DNA from: an uncultured Paracoccaceae bacterium
GTDB taxonomy: Bacteria; Pseudomonadota; Alphaproteobacteria; Rhodobacterales; Rhodobacteraceae
Assembly: GCA_937927885.1 (NCBI GenBank)
Contig: CALEZJ010000464.1
Location: 1 to 11,761, forward strand
Length of the DNA stretch: 11,761 bases
Direction: 5' to 3'
Shown: one piece after another, positions 4,483 to 11,632 of the stretch
Layout: each line of letters opens with the position of its first letter
Position numbering within the stretch: position 1 is the stretch's first letter
The notes under the pieces: generated by a model
Seen by the model: only the letters and a program-made list of their open reading frames with translations
Told to the model about the DNA's origin: nothing
The model's database searches: none
Position numbers and translations under genes: made by a program

Positions 4483-6552
4483 ATGGAAAGCCCCGTCCGC
4501 TATGAGACCCACGGCGAAATTGCCGTGATCCGCATCGACAATCCGCCGGTCAATGCGACCAGCCAGGCGGTGCGCGCGGGGTTGGTCGCGGCGGCGCGGC
4601 ACTTTGCGGCGGGGCCGGAAAAGGTCGCGGTTCTGATCGCCGAGGGGCGCACCTTCATCGCCGGAGCGGATATCACGGAATTTGGCAAACCACCTGCCGA
4701 ACCCCATTTGCCCGATGCGATCAACGTTCTGGAATCGCTGGACAAACCCATCGTCTGCGTGATCCATGGCACGGCTTTGGGCGGCGGGTTCGAGGTGGCT
4801 TTGGGCTGCCATTACCGCGTGATGCTGAAAGGCGCGCGGGTGGGCCTGCCCGAGGTCAACCTGGGCCTGATCCCCGGCGCGGGCGGCACGCAGCGGTTGC
4901 CGCGCCTGGTGGGGGTTGTGGCCGCGTCCGAAATCTTCACCTCGGCCCGGCAGGTGGCGCGCGACGAATGCCTGGCGCTGGGGATTGTCGATGCGCTCTC
5001 GGTCGACGACCCGTTCGAAGCCGGGATGGAATTCGCGCGCCGGGTTCTGGCCGAAAACCTGCCCGTTCGCCGGGTGTCCGAATTGCCCCTGCCCCCCACC
5101 GACGACGCGGCGCTGGCCGCGCTGCGCGCCAAGGTGGCGCGCGCCAATCCGGGGCATGTGTGCCATCTGAAGGGCATCGACGTCGCCGTCGAGGGCACGA
5201 AACTGCCGTTTGCCGAAGGGATCAAGCTGGAGCGCGCAGCCTTCTGGGAGCTGATGCAGACCCCCCAGCGCGCGGCGATGATCCATGCGTTCTTTGCCGA
5301 GCGCAAGGTCGCCAGCCTGCCCGAGATCAAGGGCATCCCGCCCCGCCCGCTGCACCATGTCGGCACGATGGGCGGCGGGATCGGGGTGGCCTGCCTGCTC
5401 TCGGGCCTCAAGGTGACGCTGATCGAGCGCGACGCCGAGGCCGTCGAGCGCGCGCATGTCGCCATCAGCCGCACGCTGGCCGACAGCGTCAAGCGCGGCA
5501 AGCTGTCGGCCGATGCGCGCGACCACCTTCTGGCCGAGAAACTGGTGGCGACGGATGATTACCACCGCCTCGCCAGCGCCGATCTCATCATCGAAGCGGT
5601 GTTCGAATCGATGGAGGTCAAGAAGGACGTGTTTACCCGCCTCGATGCGATTGCCAGACCGGGGGCAATCCTGGCCACCAACACCAGCTATCTGGACGTG
5701 AACGCCATCGCCGCGATGACGAAACGACCCGGTGATGTGATCGGCCTGCATTTCTTCTCGCCCGCGCATGTGATGCGGCTTCTGGAAATCGTCGTCGCCG
5801 ACCAGACCGCGCCCGATGTGGTGGCGACCGGCTTTGCGCTGGCCAAGGTTCTGGGCAAGGTCCCCGTGCGCGCCGGGGTCTGCGACGGGTTCATCGGCAA
5901 CCGCATCCTGAAGCATTACCGCACCTGCGCCGATATCATGGTGCTGGAAGGCGCCTCGCCGTTTCAGGTGGACAAGGCGCTGGAATCCTTCGGCTTTGCG
6001 ATGGGCCCCTATGCGGTGGCCGACCTTGCGGGCATCGATATCGGATACCTCACCCGCCAGCGCCTGTTGCCGCACCGCCAGCCCGGCGAGCGTTGGGGCG
6101 ACTGGGGCGACCGGCTTTACGAACTGGGCCGATTGGGCCGAAAATCGGGGCGCGGGCATTACATCTATGACGACGCCCATCCAAAGGGCCGCCCCGACCC
6201 CGAGGTCGAGGACTTCATCGCGCAGGAGCGCCACCGCAAGGGGATCACGCCGCGCGCCTGGACCGATGCCGAGATCGTCGAGCGCTACATGGCCGCGATG
6301 ATCAACGAGGGCGCCAAGGTGGTGGGCGAGGGCATCGCGCTGCGCCCGCTCGACGTCGATATCACCAAGCTGATGGGCTATGGATTCCCGCGCTTTCGCG
6401 GCGGGCCGATGCATTACGCCGACCAGATCGGGCTGGCCAATGTGCTGGCGACCATCCAATCCTGCGCGCGCGAGGATGCGTATTTCTGGCAGCCCGCGCC
6501 GCTTCTTGTGCAACTGGTGGCCGAAGGCCGCACTTTCAACAGCCTGAACTGA
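4483..6552 (+). CDS. Enoyl-CoA hydratase/3-hydroxyacyl-CoA dehydrogenase fusion (FadB/FadJ/PimF type)
   Basis: A 689-residue bifunctional beta-oxidation enzyme that hydrates trans-2-enoyl-CoA and then oxidises the L-3-hydroxyacyl-CoA with NAD. The N-terminal crotonase domain (about 1-190) has the oxyanion loop FIAGADI (58-64), HGTALGGGFEVALG with Glu104, and GLPEVNLGLIPGAGGTQRL with Glu124. The two glutamates have the 20-residue spacing of FadB E119/E139. The dehydrogenase part carries ATNTSYLD (398-405), the catalytic His423 in GLHFFSPAHVM, Glu435 twelve residues later, and CDGFIGNRIL (467-476). A C-terminal helical domain ends near 685. The Rossmann start is odd: HHVGTMGGGI (291-300) appears where the family has VGVIGxGTMGxGI, so part of the NAD-binding glycine loop is missing. 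AGGAG six bases upstream supports the ATG at 4483, although the frame is open further upstream. It is the first gene of the operon. Confidence 0.92.
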   Translation: MESPVRYETHGEIAVIRIDNPPVNATSQAVRAGLVAAARHFAAGPEKVAVLIAEGRTFIAGADITEFGKPPAEPHLPDAINVLESLDKPIVCVIHGTALGGGFEVALGCHYRVMLKGARVGLPEVNLGLIPGAGGTQRLPRLVGVVAASEIFTSARQVARDECLALGIVDALSVDDPFEAGMEFARRVLAENLPVRRVSELPLPPTDDAALAALRAKVARANPGHVCHLKGIDVAVEGTKLPFAEGIKLERAAFWELMQTPQRAAMIHAFFAERKVASLPEIKGIPPRPLHHVGTMGGGIGVACLLSGLKVTLIERDAEAVERAHVAISRTLADSVKRGKLSADARDHLLAEKLVATDDYHRLASADLIIEAVFESMEVKKDVFTRLDAIARPGAILATNTSYLDVNAIAAMTKRPGDVIGLHFFSPAHVMRLLEIVVADQTAPDVVATGFALAKVLGKVPVRAGVCDGFIGNRILKHYRTCADIMVLEGASPFQVDKALESFGFAMGPYAVADLAGIDIGYLTRQRLLPHRQPGERWGDWGDRLYELGRLGRKSGRGHYIYDDAHPKGRPDPEVEDFIAQERHRKGITPRAWTDAEIVERYMAAMINEGAKVVGEGIALRPLDVDITKLMGYGFPRFRGGPMHYADQIGLANVLATIQSCAREDAYFWQPAPLLVQLVAEGRTFNSLN

Positions 6553-6563
6553 CAGGGAACGCC

Positions 6564-7751
6564 ATGGATCTGAACTATGCACCCGAGGATCTGGCCTTTC
6601 AGGCCGAAGTCCGCGCGTTCTTGCGCGACAAACTCCCCGCAGACCTGGCCGCGCGCGTCGGCGAAGGCGAGAACCTGTCGAAGGCCGATTACGAGTACTG
6701 GCACGCCGCGCTGAATGAAAAGGGCTGGCTGGCTGGCAACTGGCCGCGCAAATTCGGCGGGCAGGAATGGTCGGCGGTGCAAAAGCACATCTTTGACGAG
6801 GCCTGCGCCTTTGCCCGCGCGCCCCGCATCATCCCCTTTGGCGTCGGCATGCTGGCGCCGGTTCTGATGGCCTTCGGGTCAAGGGCGCAGCAGGATTACT
6901 ACCTGCCGCGCATCCTGTCGGGTCAGGACTGGTGGTGTCAGGGCTACAGCGAACCCGGCGCGGGGTCCGACCTTGCCAGCCTGAAAACCCGCGCCGTGCG
7001 CGAGGGCGACCATTACATCGTCAACGGCCAGAAGACCTGGACCACGCTGGGCCAATACGCCAACAAGATCTTCTGCCTGGTGCGCACCGATCCCGCGGCG
7101 AAGCAGCAGGAAGGCATTTCCTTTCTTCTCATCGACATGGACAGCCCCGGAATCGAGGTGCGCCCGATCATCCTGATCGACGGCGTGCACGAGGTGAACG
7201 AGGTCTGGTTCACCGATGTGAAGGTGCCGGTGGAGAACCTGGTCGGGCAGGAGAACAAGGGCTGGACCTATGCCAAGTATCTCCTGACCCACGAGCGCAC
7301 CGGGATCGCCGGCGTCGGCGCCTCGCGCGCGGGGCTGGAGGCGCTGAAACGCGTCGCGCGGACCGAACTGCAGAACGGCCGCCCGCTGATCGAGGATCCG
7401 CTGTTCGCCGCCCGTCTGGCGCGCATCGAAATCGATCTGATGGCGATGGCGACGCTGAACCTGCGCATGGTCGCCGCCGCCGATGCGGGCGCGGCGCCGG
7501 GGGCGGAATCGTCGATGCTGAAGGTCAAGGGCTCGATCATCCGTCAACAGATCAACGATCTGGCCCGCCGCGCCGTAGGCCCCTGGGCGATGCCCTTCGT
7601 GCCCGAATCCGATGGCAATCTCTTTCACCCCGGCCCCGAATACGCGGCCAAGGCGTCGAACGTGTATCTCAACAACCGCAAGATCTCGATCTATGGCGGC
7701 TCGAACGAGGTGCAGCGCGGCATCATCACCAAGGCGATTCTGGGGCTCTGA
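6564..7751 (+). CDS. Acyl-CoA dehydrogenase, large subunit type (PimC-like)
   Basis: A 395-residue flavoprotein of the acyl-CoA dehydrogenase family, which introduces the 2,3 double bond and passes electrons to ETF. The N-terminal helical domain is at 1-125. The FAD/substrate motif CQGYSEPGAGSDLASLKTRA (125-144) and the VNGQKTWTTLGQYA strand (153-166) follow. The C-terminal helical domain runs from about 232, ending in ISIYGGSNEVQRGIITKAIL. At the position of the MCAD catalytic Glu376 there is glycine (Gly378 in YGG). Glu244, in LLTHERTGIAGVG, lines up by motif with the alternative base of isovaleryl-CoA dehydrogenase, so it is the probable base. Length and motifs resemble the large subunit of pimeloyl-CoA dehydrogenase. 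It starts 11 bases after the fusion gene, with AGGGAA upstream, and precedes a second dehydrogenase, with which it may form a heteromer. Confidence 0.92.
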   Translation: MDLNYAPEDLAFQAEVRAFLRDKLPADLAARVGEGENLSKADYEYWHAALNEKGWLAGNWPRKFGGQEWSAVQKHIFDEACAFARAPRIIPFGVGMLAPVLMAFGSRAQQDYYLPRILSGQDWWCQGYSEPGAGSDLASLKTRAVREGDHYIVNGQKTWTTLGQYANKIFCLVRTDPAAKQQEGISFLLIDMDSPGIEVRPIILIDGVHEVNEVWFTDVKVPVENLVGQENKGWTYAKYLLTHERTGIAGVGASRAGLEALKRVARTELQNGRPLIEDPLFAARLARIEIDLMAMATLNLRMVAAADAGAAPGAESSMLKVKGSIIRQQINDLARRAVGPWAMPFVPESDGNLFHPGPEYAAKASNVYLNNRKISIYGGSNEVQRGIITKAILGL

Positions 7752-7753
7752 TC

Positions 7754-8755
7754 ATGGACTTCAACCACACCGACGAACGCCGCATGCTGGCCGAGTCCCT
7801 GCGCCGGACGCTGGCGCGCGGGGCCGATTGGGCGGCTCTGGCCGAACTGGGCGTGCTGGGCGCGCTGTTCACCGAAACCGAGGGGGGATTTGGCGGTGCG
7901 GGCTTTGACCTCGCCGTGGTGTTCGAGGAACTGGGCCGCGCCGGTTGCACCGAACCCGTGCTGGAAGCGGGGCTGGCCGGCGGCCTGCTGGCCGATGCCG
8001 GGCGGGGCGATCTGGTCGAACGGATCATCGCGGGTGACCTAAAGGTTACCTTGGGCTGGCAGGAACCGGGTCTGCGCTATGAGACCGGTCCGATTTCGAC
8101 CCGCGCCGAAGCGGATCACGTTACCGGGAAAAAGTCCTTTGTCACCAATGCCGAAGGCGCGGGCCTGATCCTGGTCACCGCGCTGCGCAACGGAACCCCG
8201 CACCTGTTCGCGCTGGCCCCCGATACCCCCGGCGTCACGCTGCACACCACCCCTGCCCTGATGGGTGGCACCATTTCGGAACTGACGCTCACCGCCGCCG
8301 CTGCCGAGTTGATCGGCCCCGCCGACCTTGGCGCCCGCCTCGCCGCCGCCACGCTGGCGGTCTGCGCCGACACGCTGGGTGTGATGGAAACCGTCAAGAC
8401 GATGACGCTCGACTATCTGCGCACGCGCACCCAGTTCGGGCGCCCGATCGGCAGCTTTCAGGCGCTGCAGCACCGCATGGCCGATGTCGCGATCGAGATC
8501 GAGATGGCGCGCTCGGCGGTGATCAATCTCGCGGGGGGCCTCGACGCGGCCGACCGCGACCGGCAGGTCTCGGCGACAAAGTCCCTGATCGGCCGCACCG
8601 CGCGCCTTGTGGCCGAGGAATCGATCCAGATGCACGGCGGCATCGCCATGACCGAGGCCTATGCGCTGGCCCCCCTCGCCCGCCGCCTGATCGCCGCCGA
8701 TCACCGGTTCGGCGACGAGGACTGGCACCTCGCCCGCTTCATCCGCCTGTCATGA
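7754..8755 (+). CDS. Acyl-CoA dehydrogenase, small subunit type (PimD-like)
   Basis: A 333-residue acyl-CoA dehydrogenase homologue, shorter than the usual 370-390. The N-terminal part goes from TDERRMLAESLRRTL almost directly to ADWAALAELGVLG, without the longer helix-linker segment of typical members. The GGFGGAGFDLAVVFEELGRA stretch, the C-terminal RTRTQFGRPIGSFQALQHRM helix (224-242), and ESIQMHGGIAMTEAYAL (289-305, contacting FAD across the dimer) are well kept. No YEG catalytic glutamate is present. The middle beta domain (100-190) is divergent. The gene starts two bases after the previous stop with a weak ribosome site, implying translational coupling. Together with the upstream gene it looks like the large/small pair of PimC/PimD or other heteromeric dehydrogenases, in which one subunit may be catalytically degenerate. 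Confidence 0.9.
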   Translation: MDFNHTDERRMLAESLRRTLARGADWAALAELGVLGALFTETEGGFGGAGFDLAVVFEELGRAGCTEPVLEAGLAGGLLADAGRGDLVERIIAGDLKVTLGWQEPGLRYETGPISTRAEADHVTGKKSFVTNAEGAGLILVTALRNGTPHLFALAPDTPGVTLHTTPALMGGTISELTLTAAAAELIGPADLGARLAAATLAVCADTLGVMETVKTMTLDYLRTRTQFGRPIGSFQALQHRMADVAIEIEMARSAVINLAGGLDAADRDRQVSATKSLIGRTARLVAEESIQMHGGIAMTEAYALAPLARRLIAADHRFGDEDWHLARFIRLS

Positions 8756-9141
8756 GCGTCTGGCACGACGCCACCGGCACCGCGAAGCTGCTGGGCCTGC
8801 GCCTTGCCACCGGCCCCGACGGTGCGCGCGTCACCATGCAGGTCGGGCCGGACCACACCAACCGCCACGGCATGATGCACGGCGGCCTGATCGCGACGGT
8901 GCTCGACACCGCGATGGGGGCGACGGCCTCGTGGCTCCGGGGCGAGGGGGGTGTCATTCCGTTTTCCACCATCACTATGACCGTCAACTTCGTCGCGCCC
9001 ATGCCGATGGGCCAGATCATCGCCGAAGGGCGCGTCATCGGCGGCGGGTTCAAGACCGTCTTCGTCGAGGCCCGGGCCCACAGCGAGACAGGCACCCTGG
9101 TCGCGCAGGCCACCGGCACCTTCAAACGCGCGCCGCTCTGA
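8752..9141 (+). CDS. PaaI-like hotdog thioesterase
   Basis: A 129-residue single-hotdog protein of the PaaI/YdiI thioesterase family, which hydrolyses acyl- or aryl-CoA esters in the cytosol, usually as a tetramer. The signature is complete: NRHGMMHGGLIATVLDTAMG (37-56), with the HGG turn at 43-45 and Asp52 in the long helix as the likely catalytic acid. The strands TITMTVNFVAPMPMGQIIAEG and FVEARAHSETGTLVAQATGTF complete the fold. Its start overlaps the dehydrogenase stop as ATGA, so it is the tightly coupled last gene of the operon. A role in releasing CoA from dead-end intermediates of the pathway is an inference from position. Confidence 0.93.
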   Translation: MSVWHDATGTAKLLGLRLATGPDGARVTMQVGPDHTNRHGMMHGGLIATVLDTAMGATASWLRGEGGVIPFSTITMTVNFVAPMPMGQIIAEGRVIGGGFKTVFVEARAHSETGTLVAQATGTFKRAPL

Positions 9142-9147
9142 TTTCAT

Positions 9148-9240
9148 CTTGCCAAAAAAAATACTCGCGGAGGGGGTCCGGGGGGTGGGGCTGGCCCCGC
9201 GGCGGTGCCGGGGGGCTCGATGCCCCCTGGCGCCGCCCCC
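9148..9240 (+). repeat. Rhodobacterales-type intergenic element with strong hairpin
   Basis: Seven bases after the thioesterase stop the sequence reads CTTGCCAAAAAAAATACTC, then G-rich and C-rich blocks. From memory, a motif of this form (CTTGCCAAAAATACTC followed by a GGGGGTCCGGGGG-like run) is scattered between genes in many Rhodobacteraceae genomes. Only one copy is in this window, so the repeat nature is from prior knowledge. Its second half folds very strongly: bases 9201-9216 pair with 9222-9237 in a 16-base-pair stem with two G-T wobbles and a five-base loop. No U run follows. It may end or stabilise the operon transcript. Confidence 0.6.
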
Positions 9241-9293
9241 CCTTGCCCTGCCCCTGCGCGCGGTCCATCTTTCAGGGAAAGAGGGAGGCCCAC

Positions 9294-10268
9294 ATGTCCA
9301 GAACCGTGATCATCACCCGTCAGGGTGGCCCAGAGACCCTTGAATTGACCGACCGCCCGGTGGGCGACCCCGGCCCGGGCCAGATCCGCATCCGCCATCA
9401 CGCGATCGGCCTCAATTTCATCGACTGCTACCAGCGCTCGGGCCTCTATCCGATGACCCTGCCGGCCTCGCTGGGGATGGAGGCCGCCGGCATCGTCGAG
9501 GCCGTCGGCGAGGGGGTGACCCATCTGAAACCCGGCGACCGCGCCGCCTATGCCGCCCAGCCCCCCGGCGCCTATTGCGAATCCCGGGTGATGCCCGCGG
9601 CACAGGTCTGCCCGCTGCCCGACGGGATCGGGTTCGAGACCGGCGCGGCGATGATGCTCAAGGGCCTGACCGTGCAGTATCTCTTTCACCGCACCGTGCC
9701 CCTGAAGGCGGGGGACACCGTGCTCTTTCACGCCGCCGCCGGCGGGGTCGGTCTGATCGCCTGCCAATGGGCGCGCTCCGAGGGTATCCGGCTGATCGCC
9801 ACCGCAGGCTCGGACGAGAAATGCCGACTGGCTCTCGACCACGGCGCCAGCGATGCGATCAACTACCGCGCGCCGGACTGGCCGACGCAGGTGCGCGCCC
9901 TGACCGGCGGGCGCGGGGTGGATGCGGTGATGGATTCGGTGGGCGCCGCGACCTTCGAAGGCTCGCTGGACAGCCTGCGCCCCCTGGGCATGATGATCTC
10001 GTTCGGCAATGCCTCGGGCCCGGTGCCCCCGCTGAACCTGGGCACACTGGCCGCCAAAGGCTCGCTCCAGATCACCCGTCCGACCCTTTTCACCCATATC
10101 GCCGATCACGCCACCTGCCAGGCGATGGCGCGCCACCTCTTTGACAAGGTCCTCTCGGGCGCGGTGCAGATCCGGATCGACCAGCGCTTTGCGCTCGATC
10201 AGGTGGCCGACGCCCATCGGGCGCTGGAAGCGCGGGCCACCACCGGGTCGACCATCCTGCTGCCCTGA
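9294..10268 (+). CDS. qor: Quinone oxidoreductase (zeta-crystallin-like, NADPH)
   Basis: A 324-residue zinc-free medium-chain dehydrogenase/reductase of the quinone oxidoreductase group, which reduces quinones or activated alkenes with NADPH. The N-terminal GroES-like domain (1-120) has GGPETLELTDRP, GLNFIDCYQRSGLYP and LGMEAAGIVEAVGEGV. MLKGLTVQYL precedes the Rossmann fold HAAAGGVGLIACQWAR (about 146-161), which carries the AxxGGVG dinucleotide motif. The AGSDEKCRLALDHGASDAINYR segment and GGRGVDAVMDSVG are typical of Qor. The cysteine pattern needed for structural zinc in alcohol dehydrogenases is absent. GGAGG six bases before the ATG at 9294 is a good ribosome site. The 152-base gap and hairpin upstream make it uncertain whether it is transcribed with the beta-oxidation operon. 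Confidence 0.92.
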   Translation: MSRTVIITRQGGPETLELTDRPVGDPGPGQIRIRHHAIGLNFIDCYQRSGLYPMTLPASLGMEAAGIVEAVGEGVTHLKPGDRAAYAAQPPGAYCESRVMPAAQVCPLPDGIGFETGAAMMLKGLTVQYLFHRTVPLKAGDTVLFHAAAGGVGLIACQWARSEGIRLIATAGSDEKCRLALDHGASDAINYRAPDWPTQVRALTGGRGVDAVMDSVGAATFEGSLDSLRPLGMMISFGNASGPVPPLNLGTLAAKGSLQITRPTLFTHIADHATCQAMARHLFDKVLSGAVQIRIDQRFALDQVADAHRALEARATTGSTILLP

Positions 10269-10283
10269 CCGGACGCCCCGGTT

Positions 10284-10311
10284 CCGTGCCCGCTGCCAGG
10301 GTCGGGCACGG
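10284..10311. terminator. Bidirectional terminator-like hairpin between convergent genes
   Basis: CCGTGCCCG (10284-10292) and CGGGCACGG (10303-10311) form a perfect nine-base-pair stem around a ten-base loop, 15 bases after the quinone oxidoreductase stop. The cupin gene converges on it from the other side and stops at 10353. No strong T run follows on either strand, which is common in GC-rich genomes. Its position between converging stops supports a terminator role for both directions. Confidence 0.6.
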
Positions 10312-10352
10312 TTCGGGCGGATCGGCGCCCCGCCGTTGCCCTGCGCGTCGCG

Positions 10353-10697
10353 TCAGGCGCGGATCACATAATCCTTGAGCGTGGTCTCGATCACCTCCCA
10401 GACGCCACGAAACCCGGGGCGGATCACGATGCTGTCCCCGGCCCGCAGATCAAAGGTCTCGCCGTCCTCGCCACGCAGCACCGAATGGCCCCGCAGGATG
10501 TGGCAATATTCCCATTCGTCGTAAACCACCCGCCAGGCACCGGGGGTCGACTGCCAGAGCCCGGCATAGAGCCCGCCTGCATCCTCGATCTCCCAGGTCG
10601 TGAACACCGGATCGCCGGCCACCCGCCTGTCCTCAGGTGGGCGACCCTGCTGGCCGGCGGCCGCGTCGGGGTTCAGGCGCAGGACGGTCTGTGACAT
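10353..10697 (-). CDS. DUF861-type cupin protein
   Basis: A 114-residue single-domain cupin. The core VVYDEWEYCHILRGHSVLRG is followed by DGETFDLRAGDSIVIRPGFRGVWEVIETTLKDYVI. This is the pattern of the cupin_3/DUF861 family, related to ureidoglycine aminohydrolase domains. The usual metal-binding histidine set is reduced: one histidine (in EYCHILRG) and nearby acidic residues are visible in cupin motif 1, and the second motif has PGFRGVWEV. Function is unknown; it may bind a small ligand or act as a minor enzyme. I chose the ATG at 10697 (MSQTVLRL) because the upstream extension in the same frame is basic and unlike the family. The ribosome site is weak. It is divergent from the downstream hydratase gene. 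Confidence 0.82.
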   Translation of the reverse strand: MSQTVLRLNPDAAAGQQGRPPEDRRVAGDPVFTTWEIEDAGGLYAGLWQSTPGAWRVVYDEWEYCHILRGHSVLRGEDGETFDLRAGDSIVIRPGFRGVWEVIETTLKDYVIRA

Positions 10698-10764
10698 GGG
10701 GCACCACTGGTTTTGCGCAACCCTGCCCCGGAACGCGCCCCACGGCAAGACGCAGCGTCGCCGC

Positions 10765-10794
10765 TGGACAGGCACGGGCCGCCACCCCTAGTCT
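10765..10794 (+). promoter_or_regulatory. Candidate promoter for the enoyl-CoA hydratase gene
   Basis: TGGACA (10765-10770) differs from the -35 consensus at one base, and TAGTCT (10789-10794) lies 18 bases downstream with T, A and final T of the -10 box kept. Transcription would start near 10801, leaving a short leader that just includes the GGAGG at 10806-10810. It lies in the 118-base divergent spacer next to the cupin gene. Confidence 0.35.
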
Positions 10795-10815
10795 GGCCCG
10801 AGGACGGAGGACATG

Positions 10816-11619
10816 ATGAGAACGCTGGACGCACTGACCCTGACCCATACGACGCTCGATGTCGATGCAGAGGGGATCGCGACGCTGACCCTCAACCGGC
10901 CGCAAAAGCGCAACGCCCTCAATGCCGCGACGGTCGAGGAACTGATCGACGTCTTCACCGCCCTTCCACGCGCGGGCGTGCGGGCCGTGGTCCTGCGCGC
11001 GGCGGGCCCCCATTTCTGCGCCGGGCTCGATCTGGTCGAACACCACGCCGAGGACCGCCGCCCCGAGGAGTTCATGCATCTCTGCCTGCGCTGGCACGAG
11101 GCGTTCAACAAGATGGAATACGGCGGGGTTCCGGTCATCGCCGCGCTGAAGGGGGCGGTGGTCGGGGGCGGGCTGGAACTCGCCAGTGCCGCGCATGTGC
11201 GCGTGGCCGACCGCAGCACCTATTTCGCCCTGCCCGAGGGGCAGCGCGGCCTGTTCACCGGGGGCGGCGCCACGATCCGGGTGGCCGATCTGGTGGGAAA
11301 GGCCCGCATGATCGACATGATGCTGACCGGTCGGGTCTATCAGGGCGACGAGGCGATTGCCCTTGGCCTGGCGCAATACCTGGTCGACGACAGCGAAGCC
11401 AAGGCGCTGGAGCTTGCGCGGGCGGCAGCGCAGAATCCGCCCTTGTCGAATTTCGCCATCTGCTCGGCCATCAGCCATGTGCAGAACATGTCGGCGATGG
11501 ACGCCGCCTATCTGGAATCGGTCGTGGCCGGCATCGTCAACACCCAGCCTGCCAGCCGGGGCCGTCTGGCCGCCTTTGCCGACAAATCCGCGGCGAGGGT
11601 CCGTCCCAACGCCGAGTGA
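10816..11619 (+). CDS. Crotonase-family enoyl-CoA hydratase/isomerase
   Basis: A 267-residue single-domain crotonase. [20 protein letters not shown] leads to the oxyanion loop [28 protein letters not shown] carries Glu121, and [18 protein letters not shown] carries Glu141. The 20-residue spacing of the two glutamates matches true hydratases, so both acid/base residues are present. However, [12 protein letters not shown] replaces the usual PGAGGTQRL, so substrate preference may differ, and isomerase or other crotonase chemistry is possible. Two ATGs stand in tandem. GGAGG (10806-10810) is five bases from the second and only two from the first, so I used 10816; starting at 10813 adds one Met. 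It is transcribed alone and converges on the fliP fragment 13 bases away. Confidence 0.92.
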   Translation: MRTLDALTLTHTTLDVDAEGIATLTLNRPQKRNALNAATVEELIDVFTALPRAGVRAVVLRAAGPHFCAGLDLVEHHAEDRRPEEFMHLCLRWHEAFNKMEYGGVPVIAALKGAVVGGGLELASAAHVRVADRSTYFALPEGQRGLFTGGGATIRVADLVGKARMIDMMLTGRVYQGDEAIALGLAQYLVDDSEAKALELARAAAQNPPLSNFAICSAISHVQNMSAMDAAYLESVVAGIVNTQPASRGRLAAFADKSAARVRPNAE

Positions 11620-11632
11620 ACCGCGGCGCAGT

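Noticed and set aside
4270..6582. A 770-residue open frame antisense to the fusion enzyme
   Set aside because: It mirrors the codon pattern of the real gene on the other strand, has no recognisable domain, and runs into the sigma-factor gene; long antisense frames are expected at this GC content.
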